A DNA stretch of 64,000 nt. Source: an uncultured delta proteobacterium. Its GTDB lineage: Bacteria; Desulfobacterota; Desulfovibrionia; Desulfovibrionales; Desulfovibrionaceae. Location: positions 1,572,970-1,636,969 of the forward strand of contig LT599018.1 of NCBI GenBank assembly GCA_900079685.1, read 5' to 3'. Positions 33,361-42,607 of this stretch are shown piece by piece; position 1 is the stretch's first letter, and every line of letters starts with the position of its first letter. Below the pieces are notes generated by a model. That model made no database searches. It saw only the letters and a program-made list of their open reading frames with translations, and was not told the DNA's origin. Position numbers and translations under genes: made by a program.

Positions 33361-33534
33361 GCAAGAATTCCTTTGGCGGTTGTTTGTGGCTGAGCGTGAG
33401 AATATTCGGCATTGGGAACTATTGCAAGCGGGTGGTGGCATCGTTTCAGGGCGGCGCGCACCTTGAGTTTGACGGCAAAAAAACATACTGTCCGGGAATG
33501 TTCGGACCAACCTTTCTCTACCCAAGGAAAATTC

Positions 33535-34845
33535 ATGGACCGCATCGAACAGAAAATACTCCAGATTATTGACCGGAACGCCCCCGCGCTCATCGCGGAG
33601 GGACGGGCCCTGTTTTGTGCCGCCGAGCGCGGGTTCGCCGAATATGAAACCGCGAAAATGACCGCCGGAAAACTCCGCGCCATGGGGCTGGACGCCCGCG
33701 AAGGCCTGGCCGTGACCGGGGTCAAGGCCGTGCTCGGCAAAGCCGGCGGCCCCACGGTGGCCGTCATCGGCGAGCTTGACGGCATCATGTGCGCGGAGCA
33801 CCCCAATGCCGTGCCGGGAACGGGCATGTCCCACGCCTGCGGGCACAACGCCCAGATGATGGGCATGTTCGGCGCGGCCCTGGCGTTGAGCGACCCGGAA
33901 GTCGCTTCCTCCCTTGACGGGCGCGTCGCCATTTTCGCCGTGCCGTCGGAAGAGTATCTTTCGGCGGACATCCGCGAATCCCTGAAGGCGGAAGGTAAAA
34001 TCCGGTACTACAGCGGCAAGAGCGAACTGATCCGCCTGGGAGAGTTCGACGATGTGGACATCTGCCTGACCACTCACGCCCACATGGTGGCGAACGCGGA
34101 TTGCGACCTTTTGCTCGGCAACAACTCGGTCAGCGGGTTCATCGGCAAGACCGCCGTGTTCAAGGGCAAAGCCGCCCACGCGGCCGCCGCCCCCCACGAA
34201 GGGGTCAACGCCCTGAACGCCGCGGCGCTCGGCCTCGCGGCGCTGGGCATGGCGCGCGAAACCTTCCGGGAAAAGGACTACATCCGGGTGCACCCGGTCA
34301 TGCGCTCCGGCGGCGGGGCCGTGAACGTGGTGCCGCAGGAGGCGGTCCTGGACATGATGGTGCGCGCCAAGACCATGGAAGGCATCGCGGAGGCCTCCGC
34401 CAAAACCGACCGGGCCTTTCGCGGCGCGGCGGCGGCCATCGGCGCGGAAGTGGCCATCAGGGAAGCGCAGGGCTATATGCCGGTCATCGAGCGGGAGGCC
34501 GACCCCGTGCTGTTTGCAGCGGCGGCGGCGCTGGGGGATGGTGTGAGCGTCAAGGGCATTACCCCCGGCATCCAGAACGCGGCCTCCACCGACGCCGGGG
34601 ATTTAACCCACATCATGCCGGTGCTCAACTTCACCTTCGGCGGGTCCAGGGGCGCGCTGCACAGCCGCGACTTCACCGTGACGGACGAAGAGCTTTTTTA
34701 CGTCACCCCGGCGAAACTCCTGGCACTTACCGCCTACCGCCTCCTGCGCGCTGGGGCCGGGGAGGCAAAAGCCGTCATGGAATCCTTCACGCCGGTATTC
34801 TCCCGCAAAGGCTACCTGGAGCATATCGAAACCCTGCACCGCTGA
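33535..34845 (+). CDS. M20-family amidohydrolase (AbgB-like)
   Basis: 436 residues with AAGGAAA before the ATG. Metal-binding pattern MSHACGHNAQMM, then VPSEEYLS with the catalytic Glu pair, TTHAHMV, and a dimerisation/lid domain (GKAAHAAAAPHEGVNALNAA). The length and the VPSEE block fit the aminobenzoyl-glutamate/peptidyl-carboxylate subgroup. The next gene is an AbgT transporter, which supports an imported N-acyl or aminoacyl amide as substrate. Confidence 0.85.
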   Translation: MDRIEQKILQIIDRNAPALIAEGRALFCAAERGFAEYETAKMTAGKLRAMGLDAREGLAVTGVKAVLGKAGGPTVAVIGELDGIMCAEHPNAVPGTGMSHACGHNAQMMGMFGAALALSDPEVASSLDGRVAIFAVPSEEYLSADIRESLKAEGKIRYYSGKSELIRLGEFDDVDICLTTHAHMVANADCDLLLGNNSVSGFIGKTAVFKGKAAHAAAAPHEGVNALNAAALGLAALGMARETFREKDYIRVHPVMRSGGGAVNVVPQEAVLDMMVRAKTMEGIAEASAKTDRAFRGAAAAIGAEVAIREAQGYMPVIEREADPVLFAAAAALGDGVSVKGITPGIQNAASTDAGDLTHIMPVLNFTFGGSRGALHSRDFTVTDEELFYVTPAKLLALTAYRLLRAGAGEAKAVMESFTPVFSRKGYLEHIETLHR

Positions 34846-34875
34846 GGCGGTACTTCGGCATTTTCTCAAACTCCC

Positions 34876-34926
34876 GCAAGGTTCCGGACGCCCGGTCAAA
34901 AAGATTGACAGCGTCCGGGGCCTTGC
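34876..34926. terminator. long hairpin between amidohydrolase and AbgT genes
   Basis: Arms GCAAGG..CCGGACGC and GCGTCCGG..CCTTGC enclose a 19-base loop. It lies 31 bases past the amidohydrolase stop and no T-tract follows, so it may reduce but not block readthrough. Confidence 0.5.
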
Positions 34927-35008
34927 CTATCGTTCCGTATTATATTTTTATCCGATGTGGCGCGGCGGAGCCGCTTTTTCTTACTCCTCAGCAATAAAGG
35001 AAAAACGC

Positions 35009-36565
35009 ATGGCGCAAGTTAAAGAACAGTCTGGTTTGGAAGAACGGTCCGGTTTGTTCGAACGTCTGCTCGGCTGGATTGAACGCGTAGGCAACAAGCT
35101 CCCCGACCCCACGACCCTGTTTGTCATCCTGGCCTTCCTGGTCATCCTCATTTCCTGGATTTGCAGCATGGCGGGCGTTTCCGCCATACACCCCGGCACC
35201 GGCAAGGAGCTCACGGTCACCAACCTGCTCTCCAAGGAAGGGTTCCGGAGAATGTGGAGCATGGCCGTTCCCAACTTCGCGGGGTTCGCGCCGTTCGGCA
35301 TGGTGCTGGTGGCCGTCATCGGGGCCGGGGCCGCTGAGAAAAGCGGCTTTCTCGCGGCCCTGATGCAGAAAATGCTGGCCAACGCCTCGCGCACCATGGT
35401 GACAGCCGTCATCATCTTCATCGGCATCAACGGCAACCTGGCCGGGGATGCCGCTTTCGTCATCATGCCCCCGCTGGCCGCCGTGACCTACCTCGGCATG
35501 GGCCGCCACCCCCTGTTCGGCATGTTCACGGCCTTTGCCGCCGTTGCCGCGGGCTTTTGCGCCAACGTCACGCTCGGCCTTTCCGACGCCCTGGCCTACG
35601 GGTTCACCGAACCGGCGGCCAGGATGATAGACCCCACGTACCATCAGTCTCCGGCCATCAACTACTACTTCCTGATCGTTTCCTGCATCGTGCTGACCGT
35701 GGTCGGCACCTTTGCGGCCGAAAAACTGGTCGCTCCCCGCTTTGAAGGGCAGGATCTTTCCAAATACGGCAAGGCCACCGTGGAAGCCCTCACTCCGGAA
35801 CAGCACCGCGGCATCAAGATGGCCGGCTTCGCGTTCCTGATCGCCTGCCTGGTTCTCATCGCCATGTGCCTCGGCGACGACCCCCTGATGGGCGACCCGG
35901 CGGCGGGCGGCTCCATCATGTCGTCCAAGTCCCCGTTCATGAGCGGGATCATCGTGACGGTTTCCGTGCTGCTGTTCATCCCCGGCGTCACCTACGGGTT
36001 CGTCTCCGGCAAGTACAGGAACGACAAGGACATGTTCCGCGACGTGGTGGCCGCGTTCCGGGACATGGCGCCCTATATCCTGCTCTGCTTCTTCTGCGCG
36101 CAGTTCACCAACTATTTCGGCTGGTCGAACCTCGGGGTCATCATCGCGGTCAAGGGCGCAGCCGCGCTGAAAGCGTTGAACTTCACGGGCATTCCCCTGC
36201 TGGTCGGCGTCATCTTCGTCTCCTGCATCGTCAACATCTTCATCGGCTCGGCCTCGGCCAAGTGGGCCATCCTGGCCCCGGTCTTCGTGCCCATGATGAT
36301 GCTCATGCATTTCGACCCGGCCGTCACCCAGGTGGCGTACCGCATCGGCGACTCCATCACCAACCCGCTCTCCCCGCTGTTCTACTACTTCCCGCTGATC
36401 CTCGGCTTCGCGCACCGCTACGAGCCGGATACCGGCATGGGCACGGTCATCGCCAACATGTTCCCGTTCTCGCTGTGCTTCTCCATCACCTGGATCATCC
36501 AGCTCGTCATCTGGTGCCTGCTGGACGTTCCGCTGGGACCCGGCGGCGGGATCTACCTGCAATAA
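35009..36565 (+). CDS. AbgT-family transporter
   Basis: 518 residues with AAAGGA before the ATG. The N-terminus (FERLLGWIERVGNKLPDPTT LFVILAFLVI, split here) is the AbgT signature, and ANMFPFSLCFSITWIIQL lies near the C-terminus. About 13 transmembrane helices are expected. Family members carry p-aminobenzoyl-glutamate or export sulfonamides. Being flanked by three M20 amidohydrolases suggests uptake of an acylated amino acid or similar conjugate that is hydrolysed inside the cell. Confidence 0.88.
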   Translation: MAQVKEQSGLEERSGLFERLLGWIERVGNKLPDPTTLFVILAFLVILISWICSMAGVSAIHPGTGKELTVTNLLSKEGFRRMWSMAVPNFAGFAPFGMVLVAVIGAGAAEKSGFLAALMQKMLANASRTMVTAVIIFIGINGNLAGDAAFVIMPPLAAVTYLGMGRHPLFGMFTAFAAVAAGFCANVTLGLSDALAYGFTEPAARMIDPTYHQSPAINYYFLIVSCIVLTVVGTFAAEKLVAPRFEGQDLSKYGKATVEALTPEQHRGIKMAGFAFLIACLVLIAMCLGDDPLMGDPAAGGSIMSSKSPFMSGIIVTVSVLLFIPGVTYGFVSGKYRNDKDMFRDVVAAFRDMAPYILLCFFCAQFTNYFGWSNLGVIIAVKGAAALKALNFTGIPLLVGVIFVSCIVNIFIGSASAKWAILAPVFVPMMMLMHFDPAVTQVAYRIGDSITNPLSPLFYYFPLILGFAHRYEPDTGMGTVIANMFPFSLCFSITWIIQLVIWCLLDVPLGPGGGIYLQ

Positions 36566-36574
36566 CAAGACAAC

Positions 36575-36603
36575 GCGGCCCGTTTCACGGCGAAACGGGC
36601 CGC
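36575..36603. terminator. hairpin after AbgT gene
   Basis: GCGGCCCGTTTC-ACGGC-GAAACGGGCCGC forms a 12-bp stem 10 bases after the stop codon. No T-tract follows. Confidence 0.6.
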
Positions 36604-36610
36604 TATCGTA

Positions 36611-36662
36611 CGTGACGGGAGCGGCTCAACGTAGCTTCGGACAAGCACCTTGAGCCGCTACC
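36611..36662. repeat. short hairpin module related to repeat copy D
   Basis: AGCGGCTCAA (36620-36629) pairs with TTGAGCCGCT (36650-36659). The outer stem of copy D at 58655 uses the same GTAGCGGCTCA sequence. It lies just before the ribosome-binding site of the next gene, as copies B and D do. Confidence 0.6.
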
Positions 36663-36676
36663 GCAAAAGGACAATA

Positions 36677-37867
36677 ATGACATACCTTTCACGAGCCATG
36701 GAGCTTGACGGCGCGGTCACCGCCCACCGCCGGTGGCTGCACACGCATGCCGAGCTGCCCTTTGAGGAAAAGGAAACCACCGCCTACATCATCAAGGCGC
36801 TGGAAGGGATGGGGATCGAGGTCATCTCCTTTCCGGATTATTACGGCGCCATCGGCGTCATACACGGGAACAAGCCGGGCAAGACCCTCATGCTGCGCGC
36901 GGACATTGACGCCCTGCCCATGGAAGAGCACAGCGGGGAGAGCTTTGCCGCCACCAACGGGTGCATGCACGCCTGCGGGCATGACGCGCACACCGCCATG
37001 CTCCTGGGCGCGGCCCAGATGCTGGCCGAGCGGAAAGACGAGCTCGCCGGCACCGTCAAGCTGCTCTTCCAGTCGGCGGAAGAAGGGTTTACCGGCGCGC
37101 GGTATTACGCGGACAAGGGATACCTCGACGGCGTTGCCGCCATTTTCGGCATGCACGTCTGGGGCACGCTAGAGGCCCCGCTGCTCAATATCCAGGACGG
37201 GCCGCGCATGGCCTCCTGCGACAATTTCACTATCACCATACGCGGGCACGGGGCGCACGGCTCCACCCCGCATCTGGCCAAAGACCCCATTGTGGCGGCC
37301 AGTTCGATCATCATGAATCTGCAGACCTTCGCCAGCCGGAACTACGACCCGCTCTACCCCCTGGTCGTCACGGTGGGCACCGTCAAAAGCGGCTCGCAGT
37401 TCAACATCATCCCGGAAATCGCCGTCATGGAAGGCACGATCCGCACCCTGTCGCGCGAGCTTAAGCCCACCATCGTGCCCGGCATACGCCGGATTATCGA
37501 AAACACGGCCCAGGCTCTGGGCTGCACGGCGGAAATGACCGTTGAGGAGATCGACACGCCCATCGTCAACGCGGATATCCACATGAACGACATCGCCCGC
37601 GAGGCGGCCGTCAAACTGTTCGGCAAGGACGTCCTCGTGCCCATGGCCGAGAGCATGGGCGCGGACGATTTCTCCTACCTCCAGGAACGGGTGCCGGGCC
37701 TCTACGTTTTTCTCGGCTGCCTGAACGAGAGCAAGGGGATCGTCCACCCCAACCATTCGGACAAGTTCCGGATCGATGAGGATATCCTCCACCGGGGCGC
37801 GGCGCTGTACGCCCAGTTCGCCCACGATTTCCTGGCGGACGGCGCGTCAAACGGGGGGAAGGCATGA
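36677..37867 (+). CDS. M20-family amidohydrolase (hippurate/N-acyl amino acid type)
   Basis: 396 residues, start after AAAGGA. Motifs: LRADIDALPMEEHSGESF, CMHACGHDAHTAMLLGAAQM, FQSAEEGF (catalytic Glu), GMHVWGTLE, and HGAHGSTPHLAKDPIVAAS in the lid domain. These are the features of the amidohydrolase/hippuricase subgroup. It overlaps the following paralogue by four bases (ATGA). Confidence 0.9.
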   Translation: MTYLSRAMELDGAVTAHRRWLHTHAELPFEEKETTAYIIKALEGMGIEVISFPDYYGAIGVIHGNKPGKTLMLRADIDALPMEEHSGESFAATNGCMHACGHDAHTAMLLGAAQMLAERKDELAGTVKLLFQSAEEGFTGARYYADKGYLDGVAAIFGMHVWGTLEAPLLNIQDGPRMASCDNFTITIRGHGAHGSTPHLAKDPIVAASSIIMNLQTFASRNYDPLYPLVVTVGTVKSGSQFNIIPEIAVMEGTIRTLSRELKPTIVPGIRRIIENTAQALGCTAEMTVEEIDTPIVNADIHMNDIAREAAVKLFGKDVLVPMAESMGADDFSYLQERVPGLYVFLGCLNESKGIVHPNHSDKFRIDEDILHRGAALYAQFAHDFLADGASNGGKA

Positions 37868-39036
37868 TGGACATCAAAACCCTGGCCAAAGAGCAGGAAG
37901 CCTACATCATCGGGCAGCGGCGCCATTTCCACATGTATCCCGAACTGAGCAAGCAGGAAGTGCAAACCACGAAACATATCGTGGCCGAGCTGCAAAAAAT
38001 GGGGATCGAGGTGCAGACCTTCGACAACTGCCTGGGCTGCGTCGGCGTCATTCGCGGCAGCCGCCCCGGCAAAACCGTGATGCTGCGCGCGGACATCGAC
38101 GCCCTGCCCATCAGCGAGCCGCAGAACAAACCCTACGCCTCGAAAAATCCCGGCGTCATGCACGCCTGCGGCCACGACTGCCACATGGCCATGCTCCTGG
38201 GCGCGGCGAAAATCCTTTCCGCCCACAGGGACGAACTTAACGGCACCGTCAAGCTGCTGTTCCAGTGGGCCGAGGAAACGGGCGACAACGCCGTCATCTA
38301 CGTGGAAAACGGCGCGCTCGACGACGTGGACGCGGTGTTCGGCATGCACGTCTGGCTGGCCATGGATGCGGGCTTCGCCAACTTCCAGGACGGCGAGCGC
38401 ATGGCCTCCAGCGACCGCTTTTCCATCACCGTCAAGGGCCGCTCCGCGCACGCGGCCGCCCCGCATGACGGCAAAGACGCCATCGTGGCGGCCTCCGCCG
38501 TGGTCATGGCCCTGCAATCCCTCGTCACCCGCATGAACGACCCGCTCAACTCCCTGGTCCTGTCCATGGGCGCGATGAACGGCGGGCAGAAGCTCAACAT
38601 CATCGCGGACACCGTGGAACTGGTCGGCACCGTGCGGACCTTCAACCGCGCGTTCCGCGCGGCCATGCCCGCCAAGGTCGAACAGATGGCCAGGGACGTG
38701 GCCGCCGGGTACGGCTGCACCGTGGAGTGCACGTACGAGTTCTACCCCGCGCCGGTCATCAACGAGCACCCGGAGCTGACCCGCCTTGCCCAAGGCGCGG
38801 CCGTTGCCATGCTGGGGGAAAAATCCCTGGTGCCGCTCCAAAAAATGATGGGAGCCGATGATTTCTCCGGGCTCATGCGCAAGGCTCCCGGCGTGTACGG
38901 CTACATCGGGGCGCGCAACGCAGCCAAAGGGCTGACCGCCACACACCACAACCCGGCCTTCGACATCGACGAGGATATCCTGCATTCCGGCGCGGGCATT
39001 TACGCCCGGTTCGCCGTGGATTTTCTGAAAGGGTGA
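37864..39036 (+). CDS. M20-family amidohydrolase, second paralogue
   Basis: 390 residues (MMDIKTLAKEQEAYIIGQRR...). Motifs: LRADIDALPISEPQNKPY, VMHACGHDCHMAMLLGAAKI, FQWAEETGD (catalytic Glu), GMHVWLAMDAG and RSAHAAAPHDGKDAIVAA. It is translationally coupled to the preceding gene. The pair may form enzymes with different side-chain preference, or a hetero-oligomer like AbgAB; the sequence does not decide. Confidence 0.9.
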   Translation: MMDIKTLAKEQEAYIIGQRRHFHMYPELSKQEVQTTKHIVAELQKMGIEVQTFDNCLGCVGVIRGSRPGKTVMLRADIDALPISEPQNKPYASKNPGVMHACGHDCHMAMLLGAAKILSAHRDELNGTVKLLFQWAEETGDNAVIYVENGALDDVDAVFGMHVWLAMDAGFANFQDGERMASSDRFSITVKGRSAHAAAPHDGKDAIVAASAVVMALQSLVTRMNDPLNSLVLSMGAMNGGQKLNIIADTVELVGTVRTFNRAFRAAMPAKVEQMARDVAAGYGCTVECTYEFYPAPVINEHPELTRLAQGAAVAMLGEKSLVPLQKMMGADDFSGLMRKAPGVYGYIGARNAAKGLTATHHNPAFDIDEDILHSGAGIYARFAVDFLKG

Positions 39037-39063
39037 GCTGCCGGTTTGCAAAAAATGATTGCC

Positions 39064-39089
39064 AGGCCCCGCCAGCAGTGGCGGGGCCT
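39064..39089. terminator. bidirectional hairpin terminator
   Basis: AGGCCCCGCCA-GCAG-TGGCGGGGCCT sits between the convergent amidohydrolase and YyaL-like genes. T-richness on either side is weak. Confidence 0.7.
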
Positions 39090-39095
39090 CTGCCT

Positions 39096-41135
39096 TTATG
39101 ATCCCGCAGGGCCGCTCTCCCCGAGCAGTTTCCGCCGTACCGTTTCAAAGTCGCCGGTGGGTGCGTCGCACCGGCGGTTTTGGCAAAGGTAGTAGACCGC
39201 GCCGCGCCGGGGAACAGGGTAAGCGGCCGCAAAAGGAGCGATGCGCCCGATGCCTTCCTCATCCTGGGCCGCCTTGACCAGCACCGCCGTCTGCGGATGG
39301 GCGAAGCCGCCAAGCGCGAGCGCCAGGGGGGCTTTTTCCTTTTCATCCGCCAGAACGCAGACCAGCTCCTGCGCGGGGTAAACCACTTGCAGCAGCGCGG
39401 TCAGGGCAAAGGTGACGGCCGAGGGCCGGTCCTCAAACCATTCGCCGAAACCGGCCAGCTGCCGTTCGGCGGCCGTCCGCCAGGATTCTTCCCCCGTCAA
39501 GGCGGCCAGGCGGGCCAGGCACCAGGCGGCCACGGAATTGCCGGAGGGCATGGCGCCGTCGTAATATTCTTTCGGGGAAAAGAGCAGCCGCTCCCCGTCC
39601 CTGGGCGAGAGGTACAGCCCGCCGGAAGGGCTGGAAAAGGCCTCAAGCGCCCTGCTCATGAGGTCGCGGGCCCGCTCCAGGCAGTCCAGCCGGAAGGTGC
39701 TCTCGTACAATTCCAGGCAGGCCCAGGCCAGGAAGGCGTAATCGTCCAGCAGGCCGTCTCCTTTTGCCCGGCCGTTCCGGAAACTGACGCGCAGACGCCC
39801 GCCCTCCCCGGTCAGATGCCGGGCGATAAAGGAAAGCGCGTTTTCAGCCGCGTGCAGGTATGTTTCCTTGCCAAAGACCCGGTAGGCTTTGGCGTATGCG
39901 GCCGCCATCAGGGCGGTCCAGGCGGTCAGGGTTTTGTCGTCCTTGTGCAGGGGATACCGCGCCAGCCTGTAGGCGTACAGTTTTTCAAGCATCACTTCCG
40001 TAGCATCGTCCGGCAGAGCGGCTGCCCGCCCGATAAGATTCGGGATGCTTTTTCCTTCAAAGTTGCCCGGCCCGGTGACGTCATACCCTTCGCAAAAGGC
40101 GCGCCCGTCCTTTTCTCCCAAAACCCGCCGGATCTCGTCCGGCGTGACGGTGTAATATTTCCCCTCCTCTCCTTCGCTGTCGGCGTCTTGGGCGGAATAA
40201 AACCCTCCTTCCGGGGACGTCATTTCGCGGCGGGCATACGCGAAAATTTTTTCCGCAATCCCCCGGTACAGCGGATTGGCGGTGATTTGGAAAGCCTCGG
40301 TGTATGCCATGGCCAGCAGGGCGTTATCGTAAAGCATTTTCTCAAAATGGGGGGCAAGCCACTTTTCGTCGGTGGAGTAGCGGGAAAACCCGCCGCCGAT
40401 ATGGTCGAAAATGCCCCCCTGGTACATGGCCCGCAGGGCGTGTTCCGCCATGGCCAGCGGCTTGCGGCCTATGCCCAGCAGGTGGCAGCGCAGTAAAAAC
40501 AAAATGTTGTGGGCAGCGGGAAATTTGGGCGCGCTGTCGAATCCCCCCCAGCGGGCGTCGTACCGCCGTTCAAGCTGATTTTCCGCTTCTTCGGCCGCGG
40601 CCCGGCTCAACGCGTGGGGGCCTGCCGCTTTTTCGTCCGAAAAGAGGGCCGCTATCTGCTTTCCGGCGGCCAGCAGGCCGTTTTTGTCCTCTTTCCAGGC
40701 TCGGGAAATCATGCCCAGCAGTTCCAGCAGCCCGCGCTGGCCGTATCGCGGCTCTTTGGGAAAATAGGTGCCCGCGAAGAACGCCGTTTTCCCGGGCGTC
40801 AGAAAAACGGTCAGCGGCCAGCCCCCGCTGCCGTTCAGCGCATGGCACACCGCCATGTACACCGCGTCGATATCCGGCCGCTCTTCCCGGTCCACCTTGA
40901 TGCAGACGAAACCCGCATTCAGCGCGGCGGCAACCTCGGGGTCCTCAAAGGATTCCTTTTCCATCACATGGCACCAGTGGCAGGTGCTGTAGCCGATGGA
41001 GAGGAAAACGGGCTTGTCCTCGGATCGGGCTTTCGTAAACGCCTCTTCTCCCCACGGGAACCAATCGACGGGATTGTGGGCGTGTTGCAGCAGGTAGGGG
41101 GATATTTCATTGATCAGAAGGTTGGGCTTATCCAT
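39096..41135 (-). CDS. thioredoxin-domain protein, YyaL/spermatogenesis-associated 20 family
   Basis: 679 residues. The N-terminal thioredoxin-like domain has CHWCHVME in [20 protein letters not shown], and [16 protein letters not shown] follows, both hallmarks of the DUF255 family. The rest is an alpha/alpha-barrel like that of N-acylglucosamine epimerases ([40 protein letters not shown]). The length matches the family. The function is not settled in bacteria; a thiol or sugar-linked role has been proposed for homologues. It is monocistronic. Confidence 0.88.
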   Translation of the reverse strand: MDKPNLLINEISPYLLQHAHNPVDWFPWGEEAFTKARSEDKPVFLSIGYSTCHWCHVMEKESFEDPEVAAALNAGFVCIKVDREERPDIDAVYMAVCHALNGSGGWPLTVFLTPGKTAFFAGTYFPKEPRYGQRGLLELLGMISRAWKEDKNGLLAAGKQIAALFSDEKAAGPHALSRAAAEEAENQLERRYDARWGGFDSAPKFPAAHNILFLLRCHLLGIGRKPLAMAEHALRAMYQGGIFDHIGGGFSRYSTDEKWLAPHFEKMLYDNALLAMAYTEAFQITANPLYRGIAEKIFAYARREMTSPEGGFYSAQDADSEGEEGKYYTVTPDEIRRVLGEKDGRAFCEGYDVTGPGNFEGKSIPNLIGRAAALPDDATEVMLEKLYAYRLARYPLHKDDKTLTAWTALMAAAYAKAYRVFGKETYLHAAENALSFIARHLTGEGGRLRVSFRNGRAKGDGLLDDYAFLAWACLELYESTFRLDCLERARDLMSRALEAFSSPSGGLYLSPRDGERLLFSPKEYYDGAMPSGNSVAAWCLARLAALTGEESWRTAAERQLAGFGEWFEDRPSAVTFALTALLQVVYPAQELVCVLADEKEKAPLALALGGFAHPQTAVLVKAAQDEEGIGRIAPFAAAYPVPRRGAVYYLCQNRRCDAPTGDFETVRRKLLGESGPAGS

Positions 41136-41276
41136 GGCGATGCGTTCTCCTTCCCCATTACAGGGCTATGGCACTCGCCTTGAGGCTAAACCATTTTTCA
41201 CGTTTGTACAAAAATATCCGCGATTCGGATTATAATTTCACCGTGATTCCCGCGAAGTTGATCGTGACGAAAAAGG

Positions 41277-41480
41277 CAAAAGCGCGCCTCTTTGGTTTCA
41301 TCAAAGAGACGCGCTTTATGGCGCCGCGACACCAGTATGTGAGCTTCGGAGAAGCGAACAGAACGGGAAACGCGCGCGTTTCCCCCACACTCCCCGAATG
41401 CAGGTGCAGGCCTTTAGCCGTAGGCGAGTCTTCGAGCCGTACGGATAAAGAGAGCATAGCGGCGCGCCCCTGCCTGGGGT
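41277..41480. repeat. mosaic of hairpin modules related to repeat copy B
   Basis: It opens with hairpin GCGCGCCTCTTTG/CAAAGAGACGCGC. Further on, the reverse strand reads GCTCTCTTTATCCGTACGGC ... CTACGGCTAAAGGC, closely matching the extra module of copy B (GCTCTCTGTATCCGTAAGGC ... CTAACGGCTAAAGGC). A plus-strand segment AGTATGTGAGCTTCGGAG recalls the inner loop of copies A and B. The modules are rearranged, not collinear. Confidence 0.65.
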
Positions 41481-41485
41481 GGATT

Positions 41486-41516
41486 CTTAAGGAGGGGCGA
41501 GCAGCCCCTCCTTAAG
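41486..41516 (-). terminator. hairpin after FadR-like gene
   Basis: CTTAAGGAGGGGC-GAGCA-GCCCCTCCTTAAG is a strong 13-bp stem 20 bases after the gene on the minus strand. The arms resemble those of the hairpin at 63001. Confidence 0.7.
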
Positions 41517-41535
41517 CCGCCGGAGGCACTCTTTC

Positions 41536-42291
41536 TTACTCTTTGGCGCCGGCGACGATTTTTGCCCGGCGGGACGCCCTGTCTTTGGCGGCCCAGAAAA
41601 TATTTTCCACGTTTTCGAGATGCGCGCGCATGGCGTTTTCCGCCGCATCCGGATCCTGGGCGGCAATGGCATCATATAAGGCCATATGGCAATTGAGAGC
41701 GAGATCCGTCTGGCCCGGCAGGGAGAGGACGACGGTCCGCTGCTCGATGAGCCACTGGTTCATGGCCTCGAACACGACGTCAAACACCCGGCTTTTGGCC
41801 ATCTGCACCACGGCGAAATGAAAATCGACGTCCAGGGCTTCAAAGGCTTCCGCGTTATCGAGGCATTCCCTGCTCTGTTCCAAAAGATCGCGCAACCGGG
41901 AAAGAGCCGCTTCGTCGCGGGTTTTGGCCGCTTCCCTGGCGAGGTTGCACTCCAGCATCCTGCGGGCGAACTGCAACTCCCGGACGCCTTGCGGATCAGC
42001 CATGAAATGGGCGACCGCCACATCCATCTCGCGGATGATGGCGCTCGGGTCCGCGCTGACGACGGTCGCGGGACTGCCGCTGCGCAGCGCGATAAGCCCC
42101 GAGCGCTCCAGAAGAAGCAACGCCTCGCGCACGGCAGGCCGCCCGATGCCGAAGGTAGCCTGGAGCTCGCGCTCGGAAGGCAGTTTGTCTCCCGGCAGGA
42201 ACTGGCGCTCCAGGATCATGGCCTGCAACCGCTCGGCAACCTGCTCGTGAAGTTTTCTGGGACGGATCGGTTCTTCGCTCAACGTCGTCAT
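41536..42291 (-). CDS. GntR-family regulator, FadR/FCD subgroup
   Basis: 251 residues. The winged helix-turn-helix reads RPRKLHEQVAERLQAMILER then GDKLPSERELQATFGIGRPA (DNA recognition helix GRPAVREALLLLE). The C-terminal FCD effector domain is helical, with metal-ligand candidates (ALDVDFHFAVVQMAKSRVFD; MNQWLIEQRTVVL; NCHMALYDAIAAQDPDAAEN). FCD proteins usually sense small carboxylates such as sugar acids. It is divergent from a hydroxyacid dehydrogenase gene that it probably controls. Confidence 0.88.
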   Translation of the reverse strand: MTTLSEEPIRPRKLHEQVAERLQAMILERQFLPGDKLPSERELQATFGIGRPAVREALLLLERSGLIALRSGSPATVVSADPSAIIREMDVAVAHFMADPQGVRELQFARRMLECNLAREAAKTRDEAALSRLRDLLEQSRECLDNAEAFEALDVDFHFAVVQMAKSRVFDVVFEAMNQWLIEQRTVVLSLPGQTDLALNCHMALYDAIAAQDPDAAENAMRAHLENVENIFWAAKDRASRRAKIVAGAKE

Positions 42292-42407
42292 GGCTACCTC
42301 GGACTATCTACCCAAAAGGGCGTCTGCGGCGCAGTATCGCAGGTTTCCGCCCGGTCAGGCAAGGGACAAAATACGGATGGGCCAAGCTGGCCCCCATCAG
42401 CAGCAAC

Positions 42408-42420
42408 CTATCATACCACT
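42408..42420. promoter_or_regulatory. candidate FadR-type operator, copy 1
   Basis: CTATCATACCACT matches the second copy at 42541 at 11 of 13 bases. The complement holds TGGTAT, a typical GntR half-site. It lies at the regulator-side edge of the AT-rich core. Confidence 0.4.
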
Positions 42421-42540
42421 AAAAAATCATATAGAACTTTTTGTTTTTAGAAAAATAATATAAATTATTAATAGTTATATGTTATAAAATCAGATTGACA
42501 GCATGATTGTTCCAGTATACACAATCAAAAAGCTAGCATA

Positions 42541-42553
42541 CTGTCATACCACA
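42541..42553. promoter_or_regulatory. candidate FadR-type operator, copy 2
   Basis: CTGTCATACCACA is the partner of the site at 42408, in the same orientation, 55 bases before the reductase start. It could lie near the transcription start. Confidence 0.4.
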
Positions 42554-42607
42554 ATGCTTTTTCTCATTACCGTAGCCGCGGGAAACCGCGCCCGTAAGGA
42601 TGGGTGT

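Larger units (their letters stand above)
41136..41535. other. intergenic region between YyaL-like and FadR-like genes
   Basis: From 41180 to 41260 it is AT-richer and likely contains the promoter of the YyaL-like gene. The remainder is filled by the repeat module at 41277-41480 and a terminal hairpin. No gene with a credible ribosome-binding site was found. Confidence 0.6.
42292..42607. promoter_or_regulatory. divergent promoter region of FadR-like regulator and reductase
   Basis: A strongly AT-rich core lies at 42420-42490. It is flanked by two copies of CT(A/G)TCATACCAC (42408 and 42541), likely regulator sites. Promoter hexamers are hard to pick in the AT-rich core. No gene with a ribosome-binding site lies here; the longer frame upstream of the reductase lacks start support. 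Confidence 0.6.

Noticed and set aside
32557-34293. 578-residue reading of the secreted-protein gene
   Set aside because: The upstream half is the shadow of the M20 amidohydrolase gene. The GTG at 33360 has a ribosome-binding site and a signal peptide.
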